A stretch of 64,000 nt of DNA, from the NCBI GenBank assembly GCA_002786025.1, contig NHNW01000046.1, positions 248,001 through 312,000 of the forward strand, given 5' to 3'. This document shows positions 33,833 to 45,660 of the stretch, piece by piece (position 1 is the stretch's first letter; the number at the start of each line of letters is the position of its first letter). The notes beneath the pieces were generated by a model. The model was given only the letters and a program-made list of their open reading frames with translations. It had not been told where the DNA came from and made no database searches. The position numbers and the translations under genes were made by a program. Source of the DNA: Zasmidium citrigriseum (taxonomy: Eukaryota; Ascomycota; Dothideomycetes; Mycosphaerellales; Mycosphaerellaceae).

Positions 33833-34739
33833 GTTGGCGGTTGTGCTTTTCGCAGTTGTGTGAGAGGTGGAAGTTTTGAGAGGTTGCGGTGAACAATGGC
33901 TGCCAGGTGTGGGGCAGGAGACAATCTGAAGGCGAGTTCGGGGCTTTTTTCTTTGTTCAAGCCAAGAGTGTGAGGGAGAGGGAAAGACAAGAGCAACGAG
34001 TCGCCAAAAAGTGCGAGACGGGCCAGGAGATTTTGTTTGCGGCGAAGTCTAAATGAGGCCAAACGCATGAGCTGATTTTCGTCGAGCAGGCGCTGCAAGG
34101 TACATGTGCCTACTGTGGCTAAACCAGGGTCTCCAAAGGTGGTTCGATTCCACTCGTCTGCTTGCCGGCGCGCCAACTGACTGCCAGCGGCGAATTGGTC
34201 CCTCAACACTTTCGCCGTCGACGAAGATTGATTGATTCTTCTTACGCGGCACCTGCTGTGTTCTGCAACGAGTTACGAGCTCTCCTCGTTCGCAGCAGTC
34301 AGATCAGATCGCTCGTCATTGTGCTTCTCACGAGACACCCACGCCCAGAAGCGTGGCGGCGATGGGCAGCAGTCTCTTATCAGATCGAAATTCCCCGTCC
34401 ACTCGTCGTCGCCGTCGCCGCTGCCACCTTTCTCTCGCCAGCGAGTCCCGATTCCTCCCTTATTCCCCCCTCCTCGTCCTGACACCACTTGGACGTCTGC
34501 TCGTCATTTCGATTCATTCATTCACTGATTCATCCATCGCCAATGGCATCAGCCACAGTAATGACGTACGTCTCGAACAAGGTTCAGCTATGCTTCAGCT
34601 ATGCGGTGGTGGTTCGAGTCTGATTGACAAGGAAACTCTCTCGCCTCCATCTCCCGCTCCCCAATCCTCTCCTATCCCTTTGAAAAATTCGTGCGCTAGC
34701 GGCGTTCGTCGGGTAAACAGGCATTGCCTTGTCTAGTGT
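33833..34739. promoter_or_regulatory. ERG13 upstream region
   Basis: About 900 bp of normal-composition sequence between the ERG13 start and the abrupt edge of the transposon block. It should contain the ERG13 promoter; I cannot point to a sterol-response site with confidence. Frames of about 100-127 codons on the plus strand (34,162-34,736) are Ser/Pro-rich without domains. A tRNA-like stretch was examined and rejected. Confidence 0.45.
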
Positions 34740-34887
34740 CTTCTTTAGTATAGTAGTTATATAATAGAGTATCGTCGATTATAGGCGTTGTTTAGATTAT
34801 AAAGCGAGAAGCTATACTATTTCTAGCCTCTTAGCTATTATATCCGCCTTTAGAGGTAGTTAAGTATAACGAGCCTAGCCTAGTAAC

Positions 34888-35040
34888 TGTTCTAACACGT
34901 GACGCGGGTCGGCCCGGCGCGGCCCGTCCTAGGGCTTAGTACCCGATTTCCTATAACTAAGCTAACTTCCTAGCTACCTCTTAGATAGACTTATCGAATA
35001 TTTAACTATTACGCCTATATCCTATTATTAGCCCCTTATA
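34888..35040 (+). repeat. 5' LTR of element A
   Basis: It starts with an intact TG (TGTTCTAACACGTGACG) and ends CCCCTTATA, where the final TA would be a RIP-mutated CA. It aligns along its whole 153 bp with the reverse complement of the element B LTRs (shared blocks such as TTCCTAGCTACCTCTTAGAT). The orientation agrees with the plus-strand Gag that follows. Confidence 0.8.
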
Positions 35041-37591
35041 CTATATTCGACCTCTTAACTAGGCGGCCTTTCTTAAGACGCCCTCTTACTACTTATAAGA
35101 TCTAGTAATAGTAATCCTTAATACTATCTAGCGTATTAACTATATAGGTATCCTCGAAGTTATAGAAGGACTTCTTAAGCTACTAGTAGGCTCTATTATA
35201 AGACGCGACTCTCCGTAAGACGTAGTCTAGGTTAAGAGTACCTCTTACTATCTTATTATATCTTTAGACGAGATACGGGTCTAGTATCTAGCCCTTCCCT
35301 ACTATATTACCTACGACTCTCTCTTCCTTAAACTCCCCCTAGTTTAAGATACCTAAGAGACTCTACGTATAGATAATATAGAGCTAGACCTATTCGCCGA
35401 GTACGCTACTAAGTAATAGAATATCCTCAAGTTAATACTAGAAAACCCTATAGTATTAGAGATACTAAGTACCTTTAATATCCTTATATAACTAGGACTA
35501 GATAATATTAATAAAGTTATAGATAAGGTAGCTATCGACTTCGAAGATAATAGCGCTCTCGATACTCTCTATATACCTCTTAGCTAACTACGAGACCTTA
35601 CTACTAACTAGTTCCTTTAGTAAGTTAAGTTAATACTTACGTAGATTTACTTCGTACTCTATAAGGTAGAATAGGCTTATCGAGATATAGTTATAGACTA
35701 TAATACTCTCCTTAAGGCTAATAAGGTAAATAAGAAGAAGTCGGAGTAGGTACTAGAAGAGATAAAGAAATATAAGGGACTCTATAAGTATATAGATAGT
35801 AAGAAGAAGTAGTAGTAGAAGCTCTATAGAGAAGTAGAGGCTAAGAAGAACGTACTAAAGAACTAGATAGAAGACGTCGAGATAGAGCGCGATTCCCTTA
35901 TATAATAGCTATCTAACGTAGCGAAGTAACTCCCTAACGCTACTAATTATAGCCGTCCGACTAATCGCTAGCTACTAGCTCCTTAGTATTCTACGTCCTC
36001 CTTATCGCTTAAGCGCTAATAGAATAGAGCGCTACTAGTACGCTACTACCGTTCCTCGAAGACCCGAGATAACCTAGGTAGCGAACTATCTAATTCCTCT
36101 AATTCCTTTAATAATAACGAGCGCCGTAAGAATACTTATAGAACTAAGAAGACTAAGAAGGTTAAGAAGAGTAAGACTAGTAGTATCGAGCTATCTAATT
36201 CTAAAGAAGATACTAGCGACGTAGCCTCTTACGACTTAACTCTACGAGAGGGTATTAAGACGAGCCGAGACGTAAAGGACCCTAAGCCCTTCTTAGGCGA
36301 CTAGAGTAAAGGCCTAACCTTTAATAAGTAGACTAATAAGCTAGGTAATAAGCTTATTATTACCCGGTTCTATAATATCTCTATAGTACTTAACTATATC
36401 CTCTCTATAACGACTAGTACTACCTATAGTACTATTAAGAGTAAGATCCCTCTAACCCTATATCTAACGAAGACCTATAAGTTAGAAGAAGAATACTTCT
36501 AGTTAGTAAAGGAATACCTTAACTACCTCGTAGACTACTTCGCTACCTTCGACCTAATAGGCGATACCTAGTATTAAATAAACTAGCTCTCGATAGGACT
36601 AAACGAGAAGTTCTCCGAGTTCTACCCTAAGTATTAGAAGATTAACGCCTTCCTACCTAAGCTTAAGGGTAGAAATAGCGATAAGATAGAAGTTAATAAG
36701 CTATATACTAAACTTAGCTATAAGTATAAGAACGGCCTACGCCTTTAGGTCCGCGATACTCTAAAGTAGCTAGTCGAACTATACTAGCGTCTTTAATAAG
36801 AAAGTACTATCCTTAAAGATCTATACCCTAAGCCCTAGAAGGATATTAAGAAGAATAGTAATAAGAGTACTAGCGCTAGCTCTACTAGCTAGAAGGGTAC
36901 TACTAGTACTAATAGTAATAGTAGCCTTAAGCCTTAGTACGAGCGACTAGCCGAGTTCTATAACCTACCTCGTATAATACCTAAGTTAAAGGTATAACTC
37001 GAGAAGGAGAGTCGTTATAAGCGCTACTATAAGCTAGGCTATAGGCTAGACGACGCCTCGTACCTACTTATTAGATACTAGAAGCTCCCTTTCTTTAAGA
37101 AGGAGCTAACGACTACTACTACGCTACTAGCCCCTACTATCGAAGAGGTAGGAAAAGCCTAGACTATTACCTAAGCGTAATAGATAATAGTCCTTTAGGT
37201 GTATTAATATATATAGTATACGCCTTCTTACTTTCTATAGATTAAGACTATAACGCTCCTAATATCGACTAATACTTTATAGTCGAAGGTCTAGCTAATA
37301 GTACTAATATAAGTATTTTCTTAGATAACGGCTATACTATCTTTTATATTAATATATCCTTTACGTACGCTTATAACTTTAAGTTATATCCCTTAAAGGA
37401 CCCCCTACCTTTAGGGCTCGCTAACCTTTCTACTACTAGTAAGTCTATTACGTATACTACTAACGTCTACCTCGTAATTAATAGTTATTACGAGTATATC
37501 CGCTACTATATTACCGACCTTAGATACGATATTACGCTTAGCTATAACTAGTACTATAGATACTAACCGCTTAAGGATTAGGTATAAGACT
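34888..37591 (+). mobile_element. Ty3/gypsy element A, 5' part (plus strand), split by element B
   Basis: A 153-bp 5' LTR (34888-35040) is followed by a long plus-strand Gag frame with RIP stops. Gag blocks are recognisable (NEKFSEFYPKYQ near 36,605; a degraded zinc knuckle near 37,015-37,065, where Cys and His codons have become Tyr). A protease-like stretch (FLDNGYT near 37,320) follows. At 37,591 the frame is broken by element B and resumes at 44,575, continuing to about 44,795. Reverse transcriptase, integrase and a 3' LTR are not found, so A is truncated. Its LTR and its protein are clearly related to B, so the two belong to one family. Confidence 0.85.
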
Positions 37592-37596
37592 AATTA

Positions 37597-37750
37597 TATA
37601 AGGGACTAATAATAGGTCTAGACGTAATAACTAAATTCTCGACGAGTTATCTAAGAGGTAGCTAGGAAAGCGGGCTAGTTATAGTCGGGGAGGTACGCTA
37701 AGCCGGGCGTCGGCGGGCCGAGCCGCGTTACGTAATATTAACCCGTAATA
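37597..37750 (-). repeat. 3' LTR of element B
   Basis: 154 bp, direct repeat of 44416-44569. It keeps CG at the five sites where the other LTR has TA. The base just inside (37751 onward, on the minus strand) belongs to the polypurine tract, which fixes this as the 3' LTR. Confidence 0.92.
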
Positions 37751-37764
37751 CTACCCCCCCCTTT
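37751..37764 (-). promoter_or_regulatory. Polypurine tract of element B
   Basis: On the minus strand this reads AAAGGGGGGGGTAG immediately before the 3' LTR. Such a tract primes plus-strand DNA synthesis in LTR retrotransposons. Its G-run is one of the few purine homopolymers in the block and survived because RIP does not target it. Confidence 0.75.
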
Positions 37765-38199
37765 AAATTAGCTTTAGTCCTCTAAAGTCTATAACCGTAG
37801 CCTTATATAGCTATTATCGCTCGAGTAAATAGTATATTATTATCGTTTATATCTATAGCGTTATTACTATCTACGCTTAGTACTAGCGTTACGCGTAATA
37901 GCGAATCCTAGCGTCCTACTAGGTAGGTAACCTAGCTAGTACTTACGTCGATACTATTAGTAACTATATAGTAGTTATCTATTTTATTAAGATCCTCGAC
38001 GTACGTAAAGACTAGTCGTACTCTCTAAACTCGCCTAGCTAACTATTAGCTAGCTACGAGTATTAAGGAAGCTATATTAGTAGCTAGCTTAGTAGGCCCT
38101 TAAGTAGTCGAAACTAGCTTATACGCTATCTAGTTAACTAGTAGCTAAAAGCCTAACGGTATAGGTTTATACGGGTAATTATAATAGAAATTAGCAATA

Positions 38200-41100
38200 A
38201 TAGTATAAGTAGAGGTAATTATACGCGAAGCAGGCTCCTAGGTAGCCTTACTATCTAAGTATCCTTTCTACTTTATAAGTAGCTATATACTACGCCCTCT
38301 CTTTCGTAAGTCTAGTACTTAATCTACTTCGTACTACTCTTCGACTCGGTTATCGTCTTTAGTAACTTCGATTAGAGGAGGGCGTTCGCTAAGGTCGACT
38401 TTAGGTAGATAAGGTTTAAGTCTATCGGGGTAGAAGGAGTTATATACCTATATCGAGGTAGGGTTAATATCTAACTTATAGGCGCGGCCGTCGTTAATAA
38501 CTTCGAGAATTAAGACGGGTCTGTACTATTTAATATTAAGCTTCTTCGTAGGGCGAGTTATCTTCTAGTACTAGGTGTTAATATATACTCGATTACCTAC
38601 TTTATACCGCGGTAGTACGCTACGATAGCGATTAGTATACTCGGCTTATTCTTATTATACGAACTATAACTATATCCTAATAAATTACTATATATCGTAA
38701 AGGCGCTTAGCAAATTAGTCCGCTCGGTTAGCGTTAACTTATTAAGGATTTAGTAGGAGTTAACGAGGGAGTATATTAACAATTATACGGGTATTTCGTC
38801 CTATCTCGGCAAATATAGGCGATACGCTAGTAGATTTAGAGATATTATTATTACGGGCTAGTTTATATACTAGTAGCTAGTCTAGCTAGTCGTCCTAGGT
38901 ATAGTTAACGAAGGATCGTAAGTAGCGCTCTAACTCCTTATTAGTATTCTTAGCTTATCTATTAGTCTATAGGTGGAAAGTAGTTAATAAACAATAATTA
39001 ATCCTTAATAAGTCGTAGAGACGTCTCTAGAACGCGGAGATCTATTAGCTTCCTCTATTAGATACTATCTTTAGTAGTAGTCCGTAGTAGCGATAGACTT
39101 TATTAAGGTAGATATACGTAATATACTCGGCTTTAGTATTAAGTACTAGAATTATATAGCTACCCTTCCCTAGGCGGTTAGTAATAGTAAGGATATTAGT
39201 ATAGTCGTTTCTATTAGCCGTATAACGCCCCTATAGTAGTTAGACGATAAAATCTATTCCGATATCGTCCTAGAGCTAGAAAGGAATTAGTAGGGGTTAG
39301 AGAAGCCCTACGGGTTACTAATTAAGGGTCTTGTTCGAGTAGTAGTTATAGTAAGCTCGTACGGCGGCTCTAGCGGACTACGAAATCCCTAGCTAGATAA
39401 AGTTACGTTAGATAATATCTATAGTCTTTACGCGGCCTACGTAACTATACGCTAGTAATAAGTAATAGGCAGTAGCTATCTTCTTACGTAGAGAGTCGTC
39501 GGTAGTCTTAGGTACGAATACGCTATAAAGCCCGTAGCGATTCTTTAGGTAGACTAAGCCTCCGAGAGTAGCTATACTTCTATTATCTATCTTACGGCTA
39601 CGAAGGTACGGAACGGGTAGGCCTTAGTTAAGTAACCTTATTACGTCTTATATATCTACGCTCTCGGCGTATATATTACGGATCTCTTATATAAGTTCGC
39701 TACTATTATATAGATCGAGAGAAGACGAGCTTAAATTAAGTACCTACTCGGGTATAAGGATAACTCGCTCCTATTAAGTAAGTCGTAGGTCTCTAGGTAA
39801 AGGTCTATCTTAGGGACGGCGTATTAAACTATCTAGCTTAGTTCCTTAAATACTAGGCTAGTAGACTACCTTAAAGAAGAACTATAAGAGGAACTTAGCC
39901 TAGCGAGCCTATTAGTAATTTAATTATTTACTAGTTATAAAGTATTCTAGATTCTTATAATTAGAGTAGACTAGAATAGGCTAGCCTTTACTATTAGATA
40001 GGTTACTTATACCCTCGTTATCCTAGTTATAGTAATAAGATATTAGCTTAGGCTACTACTCTTCGAAGGCTTTAACGATTACTATAAGTTCCTTATCGTA
40101 GATATCGTAGTTATACTCCGTCGGGGTTATCTTCTTCGAAAGGTAAGCGATAGGTCTTAAAACCCTATCGGTACTACGTTAAGAGAGGACTACGGCGGTA
40201 ATAAAGTTAGAGGTATCGGTTTCTAGAATAGTTTCTAGACTAGGGGTAAAGTAAGTAAGTATAGTATCGCTCGTAAAGGCTACCTTTAACTACTCGAAAG
40301 CTTCCTAGTATTAAGGCGTCTATTACTATTGTCTCTTATCGGCGGTTTTCGTAAGGTTAGTAAGTAGTAACGCTATTCGAGAGAAACTGCGGATAAAGCG
40401 CCTATAGAAGTTTACAAAACTAAGAAACGATAGGACGTCCTTTATACTACGCGGCGTATACTAGTCGTATATCGCTTAAACTTTCTCGGGGTCTATACGT
40501 ATACCGTCGGTGCTAATAATAAGGCTAAGATACTTAGTCTATTAGACGTAGAACTCGTATTTGTCGATATCGAGTTAGAGGCTAGCTACGCGTAGCTTAT
40601 TAAGCACTTTACGAACGTACTAGACGTATTCTTCGTAGGTATTACTAAAGATAAGTAGGTTATCGAGGTATACGGATATAAAGTCGTTAAGGAACTCCCT
40701 AAGCGCGTTATTAATATATAACTAGAAAGTACTAGGTACGTTATAGAGGCTAAAAGGTATAGCTAGGTACTCGAACTACCTATAGCGAGTAGTAAAGGCT
40801 ATCTTCTATTCGTCGCCTTTGGTAATACGGATTCGGTTAAATACCGCTATTACGTCGAGTTTAGTATACTACTTCTTTCTAGTAATCTTATTAAGCGTAT
40901 CCTAGACTAGTAGGATTAGGTATCGGCTCTTAACCGTAAGTTTATTTAAAGCTCTATAGTTAACATAAACTCGTAGGCTACTACCTAGCTTTCTAACGAT
41001 AAGTATAGGCGTAGCGATAGGTAAGTTACTACCTCGGATATTACCCTTCTCGAGTTACTCGTCTATCTATTTCTTAATAACCTTATTCTTAACTACTAAT

Positions 41101-42100
41101 ATAGGGCGAGGGCGGATATAAGGTAGTAGCTTACCTTCCTTAAGTTTAATCTTATAGTTAGTTACTAGCTAGTACGGAGGTAGTTTATTAGTAGTACGGC
41201 GGGACTAAATATCGACCTAGTCGTAATACTCGTAAGGGATCTTAAGTATAAGGTCTTCGTTCTTATCTTTTCCTTTTATAAACTTAGCGACGTTAGAGTC
41301 TATAAGTATCGTATAAGCGTAGGCGGGATTTAAGTAGACTAAGGGCTAGCTCCTAGACTTATAGTTTATAATAATATCGTTTATAATAGGCTCTACTATT
41401 ATAGCGTAAGCGAATACGGTATATTTATATCGTATAGGCGTACTAACTATAGAATAGGTATAGAGGGCGGTAGTAGTAACTAGATCTACGGGAGATTTAG
41501 TTTTATAGTTCTCCTTCGGGTTAAGGTAATAGATAAAAGTCTCGGCTCCTTATTACTTTATATATATACTAAATACCTAGGCTCCTACCTCTATAATCTC
41601 TATCTCGTCTTTAGCAGTTAGGCTAGTATAAGATAATTATAGAAGTAGCCTATTAGCTTTTATAGGGTATCGGTTCGAGTAGCTATTCGGGCGTACGTTC
41701 TTCGTAGTAGGGATAGAGACGTTCTTATAGATCGAATAGCCTTAATAGCCGTAATCTAAGAAGGTTAGGCGATCGTAACGCTAGTCCTTTAGGGGCTAGT
41801 ACTTATAGTACTAGTCTCGGCCGAGGGAGATATTATATCTAAGCGTAGTTATATAGTACTTAAGGCTCTCGTAATATCTACCGATATTTAATTAGATAGT
41901 AGCTATATACGTAATAGTCTATACGGCTTATAATAGATCGGCTAGACCTAGGGCTAACGGTATCTTTAAGAGGACTAGGCTAATATTATATTTAGGGTCT
42001 TACGTATAAGAAGTATTAATATAAGAAGCGGTACTACTATTATTAAGGAAGATTATTATATTATAACCGTTTACCTTCCCGTCTACGACGAAATAAGCGT
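38200..42100 (-). pseudogene. Element B Pol relic: PR-RT-RH-IN-chromodomain
   Basis: Order of domains on the minus strand is as in chromoviruses. The RT motif FISVYLDNLLIFSNT spans about 40,640-40,680, and the following connection (VRKVLNKLRVASL) and RNase H start (YRRFIRSFS) are readable. Integrase shows VRAYYNYYSNKTLN (zinc finger with Cys/His turned to Tyr) and IGIDFIV. The chromodomain shows DLRKRGRSI and a KGYLDSKAT core. Stops occur every few dozen codons, nearly all TAG/TAA at former CAG, CAA or TGG codons. Boundaries are approximate. Confidence 0.88.
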
Positions 42101-42289
42101 CGATATTAGGAGGTTTAGGATCTATTTCTATAGAAGAATAAAGGAAAAGAGACGACGTATAAAGCTCGCTCTACTACTAGTAATAATAATAATAATATAT
42201 AGTAGTACCCGATACTTCTTCGGGTTAACTACTATCTATTGCGCTTAGATAGTAGTCTAAGTATTTCCCTAGCCGTTAGTAGGCGTAGG

Positions 42290-44400
42290 GGTCGTCTTAG
42301 TAGCGCTAGCGTTTACTACTAGTTAAAAGCGCTAAGAACGCTCGTAGCTAGAGAGTAGATAGGTAGCCTCGTTAGATCGATAGCTAGGGTAGCGATAACG
42401 GCGACACTTACCTTTAGTATTAAGTTAAGCTCTTAGCTTAGGAGTTATACGAGGAAGGCCCTTAAACTCGTTAGGGCGCTTAGACTAGGGTTTTAGTATA
42501 CTAGAAGAAGAGGTTATAGTAGTCGTCGTCGAGGTTATAGTTAAAGCTCTACCGCGGCTACTACGATAGCCTAGCGGGCCCTACTAGCGAGGGTAGTAAT
42601 TATCTATAATAGCGGACTCTTACTAGAGGCGCTAGTAGAGTTAAACTAGCTTCTTAGGGGTACTATAGTCTTATAAAGTAAGGCCTTTCTTATATTTAGT
42701 ATTTAGCTTAGTATATAGCTTATTAGACTCGATCTTTTTAGCGACCTTACCTCTAGGTTTAGGTAGGTATACGTTTAGCTTCTAATACTTAGGGTAGAAC
42801 TTAGAGAACTTCTCGTTCTAGCCTATAACGAGTTAGCTTATCTTATAGTAAGCGTCGCTAACTAGGTCGTAGACTCCGAACTATTCGTTAAGATAGTCGA
42901 GGTATTCGCGGACTAACTAGAAGTAGTCGTTACTTAAGTTAGTAGACTTCTTAAGCTTAATAGTAGCTAGTACTATCGACTTAATTATATTATAGGTAGC
43001 GCTAGTTATACGTAATAGGACGTAGTTTAGCGCGTTAGGTACGCTCTTAAAACGGGTAATACTAAGCTTATTACTAAGTACTAGACTCTATTCCTCGAAG
43101 GGTAAACCCTTATCTCTAGCGAACTTCTCTAGGTCTACGATATCCCTACTACTCTTTATACCCTCCTTTATAGTCGGATTATACTTAATAATATCGGATT
43201 CGTTATTAGATTCGAGGTTAGACTTATCGCTAGCGATAGCCTTCTTAGCCTTCTTTAGCTTCTTATATCTCTTAGTAGCTTTCTTCTTTAACGACTTCTT
43301 ACGAGGCTCGCTATTATCTTCGGAGGAGCTAGATAATTCGGACGAGTTAGGGTTAGAGTTCTTAATAGGCTTCGTACGCTTATTAGCGGGTAGTAGCGAT
43401 ATAGAGCTAGTACCGTTACGGCGGGCGAGTAATCGTAATACGGATAACCGAGTTTAATAGTCGTTTATACGCTAGGTTAGGCGACCGCGGTCGCCTATAT
43501 TAGTAAGTTGTTACTTAAGTTATACGACCTCCTAGACTAACGCGTCGTAATTAGCTATATCTAGAACCCCGTTAAGTTATACCGCGAGGTCTATTACTTC
43601 TATCTAGAGTTAATCGCGTTATTATTCGGCTACCTTATAGAATCCTCGATACTAGCTTATCTTCTCTAACACCTTATCTAGCTCTTTCTAAGTATTCTTA
43701 AACTTCTTCTTATTAACCTTATTAGCCTTATATAGAACCTAGTAGTCTTAGAGCGCGTCTTCGTAAGATCGCTAGATAAGGCGAAGTAGGGTATATATAT
43801 CTTTAGGTTAGCTAGTTACTAGTACGAGTAGCCTATTTAGCGTTATCTTCTAGAGTTTAGATACTAGGAGTCTAATAGTACTACTCGTTATACTATCCTT
43901 ATAGTCGATAGCCGTATAAGATAGGTCGTTAGGGTCGATATTATCTTTAAACTAAGGACTAAATAGGTCGAGGTCGTACGAGATAAGGATAAAGGTCTCT
44001 TCTTCGGGGAGTTTACTTAGAACTACCCGCTACGTCTTAGAGTATAAATCGGGCGGATCTAGTAGCGTAGACTCGTCGAGGGTAGCCTATATATTAGCTA
44101 CCTCGAGTTAAGTCGAGGGAGTAAAGAGAAGAGAGTTACGGGTTAGACGCTTTAGGAGGTCTAGGAGTAATAGGTACCGTATCTACTCGTCGTCGTTAAG
44201 GCGAGCTATAATAATAGTAAAGAAACGAGGAGCTAGAATAGGTACTTAACCTATTAGGTACGCGACTAATACGCGACTTTAGATAGTAGCGCGAACTATT
44301 ACTACTATCGAGGATACCTAAGCGAGTTATCGCTATAGCGTAAAGTAGGGCGGGTTTTCGAGAGTATCGAGTAGACGTCGTAGAAGAGCGTCTAAGAAAA
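42290..44400 (-). pseudogene. Element B Gag relic with zinc knuckle
   Basis: Read on the minus strand through RIP stops, this region has long coherent stretches, including EKFSKFYPKY near 42,800 shared with element A Gag. A Lys/Glu-rich region lies near 43,240-43,340. The zinc knuckle near 42,370-42,420 keeps its first Cys (GKCRRY), while later Cys/His codons are Tyr. Boundaries are approximate. Confidence 0.75.
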
Positions 44401-44415
44401 GGCAGTCGAGAATAG

Positions 44416-44569
44416 TATAAGGGACTAATAATAGGTCTAGACGTAATAACTAAATTCTCGACGAGTTATCTAAGAGGTAGCTAGGAAAGCGGGCTAGTTA
44501 TAGTTAGGGAGGTACGCTAAGCTAGGCGTCGGTAGGCTAAGCCGCGTTACGTAATATTAACCTATAATA
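44416..44569 (-). repeat. 5' LTR of element B
   Basis: On the element strand it begins TATTATAGGTTAATATTACG and ends CCCTTATA; the canonical TG...CA termini have both become TA...TA, as expected from RIP. It is identical to the other LTR except for five CG/TA dinucleotide differences, and here the TA state is present at all five. Confidence 0.92.
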
Positions 44570-44574
44570 AATTA

Positions 44575-44795
44575 GTTTTTAACTACTAGGATTACTATAG
44601 ATATTCTCTCTATAAAGACGTCTACGTATACGCTACCTATAACGTACGCCCTCTCCTATATCTATAACGATCCGCTAATAGGCTACTACTATAATTATCT
44701 CTAATAGAGGAGATAGAGATTAAGGAGGTAGGAGCCTAGGTATTTAGTATATTCGCTCTCTAGCCTAGTATAGTAGTATACGTATATTAAATTAG
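44575..44795 (+). mobile_element. Element A continuation after the element B insertion
   Basis: The first five bases repeat the target duplication AATTA. The sequence then continues the element A frame (protease-to-RT linker); the block around 44,698-44,745 (gagatagagattaaggagg) matches element B near 41,585-41,620 in reverse complement. The match ends just before the inverted repeat at 44,796. Confidence 0.75.
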
Positions 44796-44821
44796 GTAGA
44801 CCTTACTAAGGGAAGGGAAGG
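44796..44821 (+). repeat. Left terminal inverted repeat of element C
   Basis: 26 bp, exactly the reverse complement of 55730-55755. It is followed within 10 bp by an internal palindrome, cttccctatagggaag, absent from the right end. Confidence 0.8.
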
Positions 44822-45076
44822 TTCCCTTCCCTATAGGGAAGGGAAGTAATATAGTATCCTATAGGAAGGGTAGGAAGGTAGAAAGTAATAGAAATCCCTT
44901 CTATCCCTTCCCTTCCTATAGGAAAGGCTAGAAGTATAGAAAGGCTAGAAAGGCTAGAAGCCGTACTAGTCGCTATACTAGTTAAAGGCTATAGAAACGA
45001 CGTAAATAGAACGATTAATAATCTTAAACGATTAACGATCTTAAACGATTTAAGTACTACTATTTACTATATATAT

Positions 45077-45660
45077 AAACCTAATAACCTCGCCTTCTAC
45101 TAATAAAAGGACCTAGTAGCCTAATATAGTAGGGGGTAGAGTCTTAGAAGGGCGCGTAGCTACTCTAGTACTAGTATCGCTATATAGGTAGTAGTTCTAG
45201 GCTAAGTAAGCGTAAACTTCTATAAGCTTTACGCCTAACTATAGATAAGGGCGAGGAGGGAAAGAAGGGTCGTATCCGAAAGAAGCTCTATAAGTACTAT
45301 CTTTTTACGCTCTCTTTAGCCTTATCTATCCTTTTTAATATACTAACTAAGCTAAATATCTATTATTAAACCTAATAACCTCGCCTTCTACTAATCGGAG
45401 CTAGCCTAACCTAGCGGTAAGAAGTCTCTAAGGGCGATATAGCTACTCTAGTACTAGTATCGCTATATAGGTAGTAGTTCTAGGCTAAGTAAGCGTAAAG
45501 CCCGATAAGTTCTAACTCGATAAGGAAGACGGCGAGACTCTAGCTTATAACGACCTTTTTTTTACTATTCTTAGCCTTATCTATCGTTTTAATATTCTCC
45601 TAACCTACCTAATACTTATTATTAAACCTAATTTACTCGCCTTCGTCTAATAAGAGTCGC
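45077..45660 (+). repeat. Three imperfect tandem repeats near the left end of element C
   Basis: The block aaacctaataacctcgcctt occurs at 45,077 and 45,368, with a diverged copy at 45,624. A second shared block (ctagtactagtatcgctata followed by ggtagtagttctaggc) occurs at about 45,170 and 45,454. The spacing is about 291 and 256 bp. Subterminal repeats of this kind often serve as transposase-binding regions in hAT elements. Confidence 0.7.

Larger units (their letters stand above)
37597..44569 (-). mobile_element. Complete chromodomain Ty3/gypsy retrotransposon (element B), RIP-inactivated
   Basis: 6,973 bp bounded by two 154-bp direct LTRs (37597-37750 and 44416-44569) and flanked by a 5-bp target duplication AATTA (37592-37596 and 44570-44574). 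The coding strand is minus. In order: Gag with zinc knuckle (GKCRRY... near 42,370-42,420), protease, reverse transcriptase with the active-site block YLDN at 40,659-40,670 (D-to-N from RIP), RNase H-proximal block FVNFYRRFI near 40,390-40,430, integrase (zinc-finger Cys turned to Tyr near 39,335-39,360, then DIGIDFIV near 39,255), and a C-terminal chromodomain (near 38,220-38,340). A polypurine tract abuts the 3' LTR. The element sits inside element A. Many in-frame stops make it non-autonomous. Confidence 0.93.

Noticed and set aside
34086..34162. tRNA-like stretch: B-box GGTTCGATTCC in a 5-bp T-arm and a 7-bp pairing acceptor at tRNA spacing
   Set aside because: The T-arm and acceptor fit, but position 8 is C, the D-stem pairs at only three positions and no anticodon stem of five pairs can be placed in any register, so it is not a credible tRNA gene.
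1..34740. Secondary-metabolite or functional gene cluster
   Set aside because: The genes belong to unrelated housekeeping processes and there is no backbone synthase, so proximity alone does not make a cluster.
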